From assembly GCA_963747985.1 (NCBI GenBank), contig CAVVHG010000013.1, positions 62,001 to 126,000 of the forward strand: a stretch of 64,000 bases of DNA. The letters are read 5' to 3'. The first letter of the stretch is position 1; the number at the start of each line of letters is the position of its first letter. The translations under genes were made by a program, and so were the position numbers. A model generated the notes under the pieces. That model saw only the letters and a list, made by a program, of their open reading frames with translations, ran no database searches and was not told the origin of the DNA. The DNA comes from JACADW01 sp963747985. GTDB lineage: Bacteria; Acidobacteriota; UBA6911. Shown piece by piece: positions 43,882 to 52,136 of this stretch.

Positions 43882-45243
43882 ATGAAGAAAGCCGTCGCTG
43901 CCGGTTCACTGACGTTGTTCGCCTTCGCCGCGCTCCTGGCGGTCGTCGATTACTTCTCTGCGCTGTCCGTGCCCGCCTGGCTCCTGACCTCTTCACGCTG
44001 GATCGCAATCGGCGGGCTGATTGCCTACGCGGTGCCGAGGAAATCGTTGACCACCTGGATCCTCGTCAGCATGGTGGTTGGCGCCGAGATAGGACACGAC
44101 TGGCCGTCGGTCGCCGTAACCCTGCGTATCCTGAGCCTGATATTCCTGCGCCTCATCAAGACCATAATCGCCCCGCTCATTTTTGCGACGCTGGTCGTGG
44201 GAATAGCTGGTCACCACGATCTCAAGCAGGTCGGACGGATGGGGATCAAGGCGCTCATCTACTTCGAAGTGGTAACCACTCTTGCTCTCTTCATAGGTCT
44301 GGCGGCCATCAACATCAGCAGGGCGGGTGTCGGCATCCAGCTCCCGCCGGCCGCGGACAGCGGGCAGCTGGCCGCGGCGAAGCAGACGGCCTCCGATGCT
44401 ATTTTGCATGTGTTCCCCGAAAACATTGCCAAGTCCATCGCCGAGGGCCAGGTGCTCCAGATCGTAGTCTTCAGCATCCTGTTCGGAATGGCGCTGGCCA
44501 TGTTGTCAGAGAACAGACGCCGCCCGCTGCTGAGCTTTTGCGAGAGCCTGTCTGAAACCATGTTCAAGTTCACCAACCTGGTAATGCTGTTTGCCCCCGT
44601 CGGAGTTGGCGCCGCCATTGCGTACACCGTCGGGCACATGGGGCTCGGGATCCTGGTGAATCTGTTCAAACTCCTGGCCACGCTCTACGTCTCCCTGATC
44701 CTGTTCCTCGTCTTTGTCCTGATGCCCATCGCTCTACTCGCGCGGATCCCGCTCAGGCGATTCGCGAGCGCGATCGCGGAGCCGGTTTCGATCGCGTTCG
44801 CGACTACGAGCTCCGAGGCTGCGCTGCCGCGGGCGATGGAGGCACTGGAAGCGATGGGTGTCCCGCGACACGTCGTGGCTTTCGTTATGCCCACGGGATA
44901 CAGCTTCAACCTCGACGGTACATCACTATACCTTTCGCTCGCATCGGTCTTCGTGGCTCAGGCCGCGGGGATTCACATGAGCTTCGGACAGCAGCTGCTC
45001 ATGGTGTTCACACTGATGCTCACGAGCAAGGGGGTGGCGGGAGTGCCGCGAGCCTCCCTGGTCATACTCCTCGGCACGGCAGCCTCATTCGGTCTGCCTG
45101 TCGAGCCGGTCTTCATCATCCTGGGGATCGATGAGCTGATGGACATGGCGCGCACGTCGGTCAACGTAATCGGCAACTGCCTCGCGACCGCAGTCATCGC
45201 CCGCTGGGAGAACGAAATGGAACCGGGCACAATTGGACATTGA
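43882..45243 (+). CDS. Dicarboxylate/amino acid:cation symporter (DAACS, GltP/DctA type)
   Basis: A 453-residue carrier. Conserved parts are RLIKTIIAPLIFATLVVGIAG, the serine-rich hairpin FATTSSEAALPRAMEALEAMGVPRHVVAFVMPTGYSFNLDGTSLYLSLA and the C-terminal MLTSKGVAGVPRASLVILLG with GIDELMDMARTSVNVIGNCLATAVIARWE. These bind substrate carboxylates and coupling cations in GltPh. It takes up glutamate, aspartate or C4-dicarboxylates with Na+ or H+. The start is five bases after the preceding MFS gene, and there is an extra N-terminal helix pair as is common in bacterial homologues. Confidence 0.94.
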   Translation: MKKAVAAGSLTLFAFAALLAVVDYFSALSVPAWLLTSSRWIAIGGLIAYAVPRKSLTTWILVSMVVGAEIGHDWPSVAVTLRILSLIFLRLIKTIIAPLIFATLVVGIAGHHDLKQVGRMGIKALIYFEVVTTLALFIGLAAINISRAGVGIQLPPAADSGQLAAAKQTASDAILHVFPENIAKSIAEGQVLQIVVFSILFGMALAMLSENRRRPLLSFCESLSETMFKFTNLVMLFAPVGVGAAIAYTVGHMGLGILVNLFKLLATLYVSLILFLVFVLMPIALLARIPLRRFASAIAEPVSIAFATTSSEAALPRAMEALEAMGVPRHVVAFVMPTGYSFNLDGTSLYLSLASVFVAQAAGIHMSFGQQLLMVFTLMLTSKGVAGVPRASLVILLGTAASFGLPVEPVFIILGIDELMDMARTSVNVIGNCLATAVIARWENEMEPGTIGH

Positions 45244-45255
45244 CTCAAATTTCAA

Positions 45256-45363
45256 CCTGGACCTGGACGTAGACGTGGACCAAGACGTGACTTCTACTTG
45301 CTCCGGGAATGACGGCTTGCCAAAGGGGAGTGATTCTCGTCCACGTCCAAGTCTAAGTCCAGG
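45256..45363. repeat. Palindromic hexanucleotide element, GTGGAC family
   Basis: Left arm 45256-45280 and right arm 45339-45363, 25 bases each, are complementary at 21 positions around a 58-base loop. Both arms are made of 6-base GTGGAC-type units (CTGGAC, GTAGAC, GTGGAC). It lies between the convergent DAACS and mrfB genes. Confidence 0.8.
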
Positions 45364-45387
45364 CTTAGGGGCGTAAGCACGGCCAAC

Positions 45388-46626
45388 CTACGGGCGCGGC
45401 GATTTTCTGAGCAGACGGGCGAGACGGTGCTGGAATGCTGCGTGAAGCCGCTGGTGCTGATCCGGCGGAATCCTGCCTGACTGGTAATTGTCCTGCAGCC
45501 GGGCAAGCGCTTCGCGGATGACCCTGACTGCCATTTCCAGGTCCCCCGAGTGGTGCTCGTGAAAAATGGCGAGCTGCTCATAGGCTTCCATGCCGACGCG
45601 CCTGTCTCCGACCAGCTGTCCCCAGTGGCGACTCGCGGTTTCGTAATCCCGACGCCGCCTCGAGAGGAGGGCAAGGTCATGCCTGGCCGATAGTTCTGCC
45701 GCACCCGAGAGACCCTTCGCGAGCGCCCGTTCACCCAGCTCGAGAGCGAGATCGGGCTCTCCCCTGAGACGCAGCAGCCTCGACATCCCATACAGCTGAT
45801 CGCCATCGCAGTCCTTGTCGACTGTCTCCTCGAGCATGCGCACAATGTGGAGAGCGAGCACTGCCATCCCGCGGAGATCCTTCGCGTTATGGTCGAAAAC
45901 CTCCACAAGAGGTTCCGGAGGGCCCCCCCGGAGAAACGCGAAGTAGCGTGCCGGTATCGTCTCCGATGGAATGTCCGGCCCGCGATCCAGGCTCAGAATA
46001 TGCCGCTCGATCTCCCCCAACGCCACGGATCCGAGGCGCGTTTTCCAGATGACACGCGCCGGGTGGAGGAGGTCGAGGTGCGCCTCGGGCAGCGGCATCT
46101 CCCCAAGGCGACTCATGCGGAAACGCGTCTCGAGCAGCGGACAGTCGAAACTCTTGCCGTTGTACGTCACGAAAACCGGCCTGCCGGCCAGCCGCCCGGT
46201 GAGGTCAAGCAGCATCGATGCTTCCTGGCTATGGTCGGGCATGAAGTACTGCTCGATTGCGAGCCCTGCGTCATCCCACCAGGCGATTCCCACGAGGAAA
46301 GCATACGTGCCGGTTCCGCCGGCAAGCCCCGTCGTCTCCGTGTCGAGGAAGATCCAATTGCGAGGATCTGCAGCGAGTTCGGTCCCGCCCGGGAAAAGAA
46401 TGCGATGGGCGCGGGGCCCGACAGGGCTGACGGCAGGGTCCGGAAACCGCCGCCTGGCCACCAGGTGTCGTCCCCGGTCTGTTTCGCGAGGTTCGGCCTC
46501 GAGCAGCCGTGCGATGCGGTCCGCGGCTTCCGCTCCGGCTCTGGAGATCTGCGCTACCCGCCCCGGGGTGTTTCCCGCAGGCCGGAGCGAGATCAGCCGC
46601 GAGTACTTGTCGGTTCCTGTGCTCAT
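45388..46626 (-). CDS. mrfB: MrfB (YprB)-like DEDDh exonuclease
   Basis: A 412-residue protein with an RNase H-like exonuclease domain: DTETTGLAGGTGTYAFLVGIAWWD (first acidic pair), FVTYNGKSFDCPLLETRF (second), and HNAKDLRGMAVL (last Asp) as in YprB, followed by a helical TPR-like C-terminal part. In Bacillus subtilis MrfA and MrfB act together in repair of mitomycin C adducts independently of UvrABC. ATG 46626 overlaps the mrfA stop (ATGA), so the pair is translationally coupled. Size matches the B. subtilis protein (about 413). Confidence 0.9.
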   Translation of the reverse strand: MSTGTDKYSRLISLRPAGNTPGRVAQISRAGAEAADRIARLLEAEPRETDRGRHLVARRRFPDPAVSPVGPRAHRILFPGGTELAADPRNWIFLDTETTGLAGGTGTYAFLVGIAWWDDAGLAIEQYFMPDHSQEASMLLDLTGRLAGRPVFVTYNGKSFDCPLLETRFRMSRLGEMPLPEAHLDLLHPARVIWKTRLGSVALGEIERHILSLDRGPDIPSETIPARYFAFLRGGPPEPLVEVFDHNAKDLRGMAVLALHIVRMLEETVDKDCDGDQLYGMSRLLRLRGEPDLALELGERALAKGLSGAAELSARHDLALLSRRRRDYETASRHWGQLVGDRRVGMEAYEQLAIFHEHHSGDLEMAVRVIREALARLQDNYQSGRIPPDQHQRLHAAFQHRLARLLRKSPRP

Positions 46627-49025
46627 TTACCTTCGGGATCGATGACCCCATTTCCATCGTGCGCCAACCGGTCGAGGATTGCCAGAGCCGCTTCCTTGGC
46701 TCTTTGACCGGTCTCTCCCGCCGGACCGACGCATGACGGACAGCCCTTTTCACATGGGCAGGCGAGTATCAGTTCCCTCGTCCTCGAGACGAGCAGGTCG
46801 TGAATGCGGAAGAGCGGCTCGCTGAGACCGATCCCTCCCGGATAGGAGTCATAAAGGTAAAGGGTTGGCTCGAAAAACTCCTCGTTTCGGATAGGCCGGC
46901 CGGGCTCAGGAGGGAAAGTCTCGCCTGCCGCCAGATCCTCGGAATGTGCTCCTCCCTCGCCTATGGTTGCGCCCAGATCCATGCGGTCGCACATCAGCAG
47001 AAGGCTTGCGATGGATTCCAGGGCATACAATAGGCCGAAAATCCCGTCCTGCCGGTCCGGAACCGCGAAGGGGAGTGAGGTCAAGAGTTCTCTCCTCAGG
47101 GTGATCCAGTAGGAGGTGGTGTGCATTTCATTCTCGGGCAGCTCGAGCTTGCCCGAACCGACGTTTTCGAGCGTGAAGAACTTGATCTTCTTGAATCCGA
47201 CCACCTGCGAGCGCACAAGGACGTCTCCGTGAGCCCGCACCGCCGGTCCGGGAGCCGGTTCGCTGTCGGCGACCTCGAGCTTACGTATCTGCGTGTAGCG
47301 TATCGCCTGGGTGAAGTAGTCGACATCCACCCGTCGGACGTAGGCCTTTCGCTCGTCGAAATCGAGCCGCTCGACATGGTATTGCTGGCCGCCGTGGATG
47401 TATATTGCCTTCGGGTGCACCGTGGTCAGCGCCGACGGGAAGTCCACTTCGCCGATCACCTCGGGGCGCTCGGTTTCATCGATGATCACGAAATTGTCGG
47501 AAGTCACGGTCCGGAGGCTGACGGTGTCGGCGGGGTAGGCCTCCTGGGTCCAGTACCAGAAATCGCCGCTGCGGTGAAGGAAGCCCGCTTCGGCCAGCCG
47601 CTCGCAGAGTTCGGGGACTTCGGCGCCGCCGAAGGCCTCCTCCCCCAGGGGCAACTCGAAAGCGGCGCACTTGAGATGGTTGACCAGGATCTCCGGGTTG
47701 TCCGGCTGGATGTACGCGTGTTCGGGGGAACCGGAGAAGAAGTAGTCCGGGTTTTTCACGATGAACTGGTCCAGCGGCCGGGATGATGCTACGAGCAGCG
47801 CGCAGGAAGTCCCTTTGCGCCGGCCTGCCCTGCCTGCGCGTTGCAGCGTGGAGGCGATCGTGCCCGGGTAACCGGCCATGATCGAGATGTCGAGCGACCC
47901 GATGTCGATGCCGAGCTCGAGGGCATTTGTGGCCACTACTCCGCGTATCAGGCCGCTTCGCAAGTCCCGCTCAATCTCCCTCCGTTCCAGCGGCAGGTAG
48001 CCGCCCCTGTAACCGCGGATGGTTTCGGGTGCCCCCGGCCGCCGCGGATTCGCCTGTTTCAGGTAGGTCAGCAGTACTTCGGTGTGAAGGCGGCTGTTGG
48101 CGAAAACAATCGTCTGGAATCCCCGCTTCAGAAACTCCTGGGCAAGTCTCGCGGACTCATTGATGTAGCTCCGGCGTATACCCAGGAAACGATTCACCAC
48201 GGGCGGGTTATAGAAGATCAGGTACTTCTCCGCGGCAGGCGCCCCATTCCGGTCGATCACCTCGACTTCCTCTTCTATGAGCCGCTGTGCGAGGTCGCCG
48301 GGATTCGCGATCGTTGCCGAGCAGCAGATAAACTGGGGATTGCGGCCGTAGAAGCGCGCGATCCTCTTGAGGCGCCTGAGCACGTTTGCCAGGTGGCTTC
48401 CGAACACGCCGCGATACATGTGAAGTTCGTCAATCACAACGTAGCGCAGGTTTTCGAAGAGGCGCGTCCACCGCGTGTGGTGCGGAAGGATGCCGGTGTG
48501 GAGCATGTCCGGGTTCGTGAGGACGATGTGTCCCTGCTGCCGGATCGAACGCCGCGCATCGGAAGGGGTGTCGCCGTCGTAGGTGAAGACACCGAACGTG
48601 TCTCCCAGCCGTTTGCCCAGATCATGCAACTCGTCGAGCTGGTCCTGTGCCAGCGCTTTGGTCGGGAATACGTACAGGGCGCGTACCTCGGGATCGCGGG
48701 CAATGGCGTCGAGTATCGGCAGATTGTAGCAGAGCGTCTTGCCGGACGCGGTCGGCGTAACAATGACGATGTTCTTGCCCGCGTGGACACGCTCGGCTGC
48801 GTCCGCCTGGTGCGAGTAGAGTTCCGTGACGCCCTTGGCACGGTAAGCCTCGGCAACTTCGCTCCGAACCCACTCCGGCACAGGGGCCCAGGCCGCTTCC
48901 CGGGCCGGCAGGTGGCGGACTGCCGTTACCACTTCTTCCGCCCTCGGAAGACTGCTCAGGCTGCGAACGATCTCACCGACTTCCGGGTGTTTACCCCTGG
49001 ACTCGCGCGAAGGCACCGACGTCAT
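46623..49025 (-). CDS. mrfA: MrfA (YprA)-like DEAD/DEAH helicase with C-terminal zinc domain
   Basis: An 800-residue helicase. VTPTASGKTLCYNLP (Walker A, near residue 85), VIDELHMYRG (DELH motif II), CCSATIANP (motif III), GVVATNALELGIDIG (motif V) and QRAGRAGRR (motif VI) are in order. The C-terminal DUF1998 part ends with ACPCEKGCPSCVGP, four cysteines for zinc. In B. subtilis MrfA unwinds DNA with 3'-5' polarity, and with MrfB removes mitomycin lesions. It is 50 residues longer than the B. subtilis protein. It is divergent from a secreted-protein gene. Confidence 0.93.
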   Translation of the reverse strand: MTSVPSRESRGKHPEVGEIVRSLSSLPRAEEVVTAVRHLPAREAAWAPVPEWVRSEVAEAYRAKGVTELYSHQADAAERVHAGKNIVIVTPTASGKTLCYNLPILDAIARDPEVRALYVFPTKALAQDQLDELHDLGKRLGDTFGVFTYDGDTPSDARRSIRQQGHIVLTNPDMLHTGILPHHTRWTRLFENLRYVVIDELHMYRGVFGSHLANVLRRLKRIARFYGRNPQFICCSATIANPGDLAQRLIEEEVEVIDRNGAPAAEKYLIFYNPPVVNRFLGIRRSYINESARLAQEFLKRGFQTIVFANSRLHTEVLLTYLKQANPRRPGAPETIRGYRGGYLPLERREIERDLRSGLIRGVVATNALELGIDIGSLDISIMAGYPGTIASTLQRAGRAGRRKGTSCALLVASSRPLDQFIVKNPDYFFSGSPEHAYIQPDNPEILVNHLKCAAFELPLGEEAFGGAEVPELCERLAEAGFLHRSGDFWYWTQEAYPADTVSLRTVTSDNFVIIDETERPEVIGEVDFPSALTTVHPKAIYIHGGQQYHVERLDFDERKAYVRRVDVDYFTQAIRYTQIRKLEVADSEPAPGPAVRAHGDVLVRSQVVGFKKIKFFTLENVGSGKLELPENEMHTTSYWITLRRELLTSLPFAVPDRQDGIFGLLYALESIASLLLMCDRMDLGATIGEGGAHSEDLAAGETFPPEPGRPIRNEEFFEPTLYLYDSYPGGIGLSEPLFRIHDLLVSRTRELILACPCEKGCPSCVGPAGETGQRAKEAALAILDRLAHDGNGVIDPEGK

Positions 49026-49173
49026 GAATTCACCTTTTATTCACCAAGCCTAGCATGTCTTGTTTTGCGGCGCAACCGCTGTGGTACAGTGAGTAAGGCG
49101 AGAGGTCCCCGGGGTCGCTGTGCTGAACCTTTTATCTGGAATTGCACTCTTGGGTTCAAGGAGGGTATGACCT

Positions 49174-50409
49174 ATGAATTGCAGCCGGAATCGATTCGCT
49201 CTGTGGATAATTCCCCTGATGACCGCGCTCGCTGCGCCGGCGTTTGCGCACGGCGACAAGGTCATCCCCCAGGTCGCCGACGGTATCAATGCCGCCGACG
49301 GTACCGTTTTCAGGACCAAATTCGACGTCACGAACCTGGATGTCAGCAACACACTCAGCAATGTCACTTTGCTCTTCTTCCAGCAGAACGGCAGCCCCTG
49401 GACGGTGGCGACAAACCAGGGAACAGGCAGCCAGATCCGATTGAATCTCGGGCCACGTCAGACACTCCGGATCGAGACGCTCGGCACTTCGACCCTGAAA
49501 GCCGGATATGCGATCGTACGCGATCTCGAGCCCACGACCTCCTATCCCGATGACTACGATGTGGGGATAACCGTCTATTTCGAAATAGCCAGGGCTGGGG
49601 CTGTTATCGATACGATCAGCGTCCCGGTAGGCCAGCCGACGTCCTACTGGACTTTTCCCGTGCAGACCGAGATTTCGCAGGAGCTTGTCACCGGGTTCGC
49701 CATCGTAAATCTGGCGGACAGCGGCGTTTCGATTAAGCTGGACCTCTACCAGGCCGGTGCGACTCCCTCTTCGAGTGCCTCTTTCTATGAGAGCTATACG
49801 CTGACTCTGAACGCGAAAGAACAAAGGGCAGTCTATCTCAACCAGCTCTTCCCGAATATTTCCAGCTTCCGCGGGAACCTGGAGGCTGAATCGCTGGATA
49901 CGGCGGCGCAAGTCTCAAAACCTGTAGCCGTGATTGCGCTGCTTCAGACTCCGACCCCGACCGGGTTACAGTACGCCACCATGGCGCCGACCTACTTTGA
50001 CTACCTGGTGCGCAGCTCGGCAGTAATGCTCGTGCAGGGTTTCCCGTTGGATGCCGACATGCTTTTTTCGGATTACCTTGCTCAGGACGGGCGGCCCTGG
50101 GATCTTCTCTTCCAAGGCAGTTCCACGAACACGGCGTCGCGCGGCCTGAGTGTGCAGAATGGAGCCAAACTGGCGATCATCGGCTCCCGCGCCCCTGAGG
50201 CATTCGATGCCGTGAGCCTGTCCGATCTCCGGGCTCTGAACTACACTCTCGAGAGCATCGACATGAGCGATGGGTCGTCCAATCTTCAGGCTGATTTCAG
50301 TTTTGCAGTCAAGACGAACCAGGGACGGTATGCCAAGATCAGGGTTTCGCGGGTGATCACTGAAGGTACTGCACGAAACCTGGGACTGGAAGCATACGTC
50401 TACCGCTAA
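49174..50409 (+). CDS. Secreted beta-rich protein of unknown function
   Basis: A 411-residue protein with a signal peptide (MNCSRNRFALWIIPLMTALA, cleavage probably after APAFA-H) and no further membrane helix. It shows alternating strand pattern with repeats of the type FEIARAGAVIDTISVPVGQPTSY and an FPVQTEISQELVTGFAIVNLADSGVSIKLDLYQ unit that looks like an Ig-like or beta-sandwich module. I recognise no enzymatic motif. Many acidobacterial genomes carry such exported proteins. A ribosome site AGGAGG precedes the ATG. Function unknown; cysteine-poor, Ser/Thr-rich. Confidence 0.7.
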   Translation: MNCSRNRFALWIIPLMTALAAPAFAHGDKVIPQVADGINAADGTVFRTKFDVTNLDVSNTLSNVTLLFFQQNGSPWTVATNQGTGSQIRLNLGPRQTLRIETLGTSTLKAGYAIVRDLEPTTSYPDDYDVGITVYFEIARAGAVIDTISVPVGQPTSYWTFPVQTEISQELVTGFAIVNLADSGVSIKLDLYQAGATPSSSASFYESYTLTLNAKEQRAVYLNQLFPNISSFRGNLEAESLDTAAQVSKPVAVIALLQTPTPTGLQYATMAPTYFDYLVRSSAVMLVQGFPLDADMLFSDYLAQDGRPWDLLFQGSSTNTASRGLSVQNGAKLAIIGSRAPEAFDAVSLSDLRALNYTLESIDMSDGSSNLQADFSFAVKTNQGRYAKIRVSRVITEGTARNLGLEAYVYR

Positions 50410-50460
50410 ACCGACGTGCCGGGAGGCTACGGACGTCGCTCATCTCCGCGGGAGCGCCGA

Positions 50461-50961
50461 TCAGGATCGGACCTGCCTCGAAATCGCCGGGGTGAGCAGC
50501 CACAGCAGTGTCCCGGCGGGAGTAGGATCGAGCCTGCCCACTTCGAGCGCGCAGGCTCCGCCTTTCTTGAGCTCAAGGTAGTGTTCAGCAGACCCCCAGG
50601 CTATCTCCCCCGCAATTTCCCCGAGCCCGGGCTGATGACCGACGATCATCAGGGCGGAGAGCTTCCGGTCAGTGCGAAATTCCCTGTAAAGCGTGGAACG
50701 GCTTCCGGAGGGCGCGAGTGCATCGGTGAGTTTCAGCGGTATATCGCTTCCCATCTCCTCGACGATGATTTCAGCGGTCCGCCTGGCCCTCGGCAGCGGG
50801 CTGCTCAGTATCAACTCGGGCCTTACATCGACCGCGCGCAGGCCGCGGGCAACCTCCCGCATCTTCTTGATTCCCTTGTCGGTGAGCGGTCGTTCGTCCT
50901 CAGCGACTCCGGGGGTGCCGCTGGGGAATGCATCGGAATGACGGACGATATAGAGAATCAT
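50461..50961 (-). CDS. sixA: SixA-type phosphohistidine phosphatase
   Basis: A 166-residue histidine phosphatase of the short SixA branch. MILYIVRHSDAFPSG contains the catalytic VRHxxA motif (RHG box reduced to RH), ERPLTDKGIKKM and ILSSPLPRARRTAEII follow, and VGHQPGLGEIAGEIA supplies the second histidine. E. coli SixA removes phosphate from phosphohistidine of PtsO or ArcB. Its start overlaps the end of the CHAD-domain gene (ATGA), a pairing seen in many bacteria near polyphosphate genes. Confidence 0.92.
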   Translation of the reverse strand: MILYIVRHSDAFPSGTPGVAEDERPLTDKGIKKMREVARGLRAVDVRPELILSSPLPRARRTAEIIVEEMGSDIPLKLTDALAPSGSRSTLYREFRTDRKLSALMIVGHQPGLGEIAGEIAWGSAEHYLELKKGGACALEVGRLDPTPAGTLLWLLTPAISRQVRS

Positions 50962-52043
50962 TGCGGCTTCTCCACTTCTCTGCCCGGCGCGGCGGATCTT
51001 GAGACCCGACCGGCCGCGCGCTCGAGCGCGTCGTAAATGCCTGCCTGAAGTGTGGTCAATGCAGGAAGTACCTCCTTCCGCTTTGAAGACTTACGGTCCT
51101 CCACATGTGCCAGGAGCCGCCCGATCTGGAAGGCGAGATGGGTGGTCTCCTTGCTGGTAAGGCGCCGTATCTCTGCCCGGAGCCGGTCCCGGAGCACGGC
51201 CCAGTCGTGGTACTCGCCGGCACTGTCCTGCAGCACCCTCGCCAAGGACACCTCCTCTGCAAGGCCTCCGGGCCAGACGGGGTCGAATATCTCCATCGCG
51301 TATCGAAGCTTCTTGGAGGCTATCCGCAGGGAGTGCAGCCGCTCGTCGGAAGCGCGCGGGAAGTCGTACCTCGCCCTGAATGAGAGCACGGGTTCCGCCA
51401 GTTCCTTGACGGCACGGACCGCACGAGAAACAGGGAGGGCAGCGGGCGGAAAGAGGGGTGCCTGGCGGACTCTCGGCTCCGCCTCGAGCCGGGTATCCGG
51501 TCTGGTCACCTTCGCATCATCGAGGAGCCCGGCATGGAGATCCACGGGCCCCAGCGCCATCACCAGGGAACGGAACTCCGAGCGCATCCGCCGGATATCC
51601 AGCGCCCTGAGCTGGCGCATCATCTTATTCTGCAGTTTCGCAACGTTCTTCCTGCAGCGCTCTTCGAGGTATTCACGGCAGAGGTTCTCGGCGAGGTCGC
51701 CTCCGTTCGTCAGGTCCCTCAGGAGCGTCAGGGTGACCTCCTCCTCGCGGGCCCTTCCCAGCGTCCGCGTGATCGCCTTGGCGGAGTCAAAGCCGGCCTG
51801 CCAGGCTGCGGCTGGAAACAGATCCTGGAACGCCTCCAGGGCTGCTCTCATCCGGCGGGACGCGACGCGCGTGTCGTGGATCGATTTCTCGCGTATTCCC
51901 CGCTTCAGGGTGGAGATTTCCCTGAGAAGCTGCTCGCTGCGCTTCAGGATAACCTGGGCTGCGAAATCCCGATCCATGTCCTCAAACGGGGAATCCATAA
52001 GGGCACCCGGATTAACAAACCAATTGTGGTTTTGTAGCATCAT
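50958..52043 (-). CDS. CHAD domain protein
   Basis: A 361-residue protein. Alpha-helical CHAD repeats are visible: IHDTRVASRRMRAALEAFQDLFP and LHSLRIASKKLRYAMEIFDPVWPGG, the two copies of the conserved H-x3-R-x3-(K/R)-x2-R pattern that binds polyphosphate. It stands upstream of sixA in one operon and divergent from ppx/gppA-ppk1 genes, so a role in polyphosphate granule binding is very likely. The start is uncertain: ATG 52043 is given, but ATG 51998 (MDSPFEDMDRDFAAQV) is plausible because the first 15 residues are not conserved. Confidence 0.85.
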   Translation of the reverse strand: MMLQNHNWFVNPGALMDSPFEDMDRDFAAQVILKRSEQLLREISTLKRGIREKSIHDTRVASRRMRAALEAFQDLFPAAAWQAGFDSAKAITRTLGRAREEEVTLTLLRDLTNGGDLAENLCREYLEERCRKNVAKLQNKMMRQLRALDIRRMRSEFRSLVMALGPVDLHAGLLDDAKVTRPDTRLEAEPRVRQAPLFPPAALPVSRAVRAVKELAEPVLSFRARYDFPRASDERLHSLRIASKKLRYAMEIFDPVWPGGLAEEVSLARVLQDSAGEYHDWAVLRDRLRAEIRRLTSKETTHLAFQIGRLLAHVEDRKSSKRKEVLPALTTLQAGIYDALERAAGRVSRSAAPGREVEKPQ

Positions 52044-52136
52044 ACGGCGTTATTATCAAGCGGTGCGAGCCGCTCTCCCCGGCCGGAACCGACGGCAGAT
52101 TGCCAGGCGGAAGCGCGGGCTTTGGCTGGAAATCAC

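Noticed and set aside
47841..49553. Plus-strand frame of 570 residues over mrfA
   Set aside because: Antisense to the helicase, whose motifs are intact; it also crosses the start of the secreted-protein gene in another frame.
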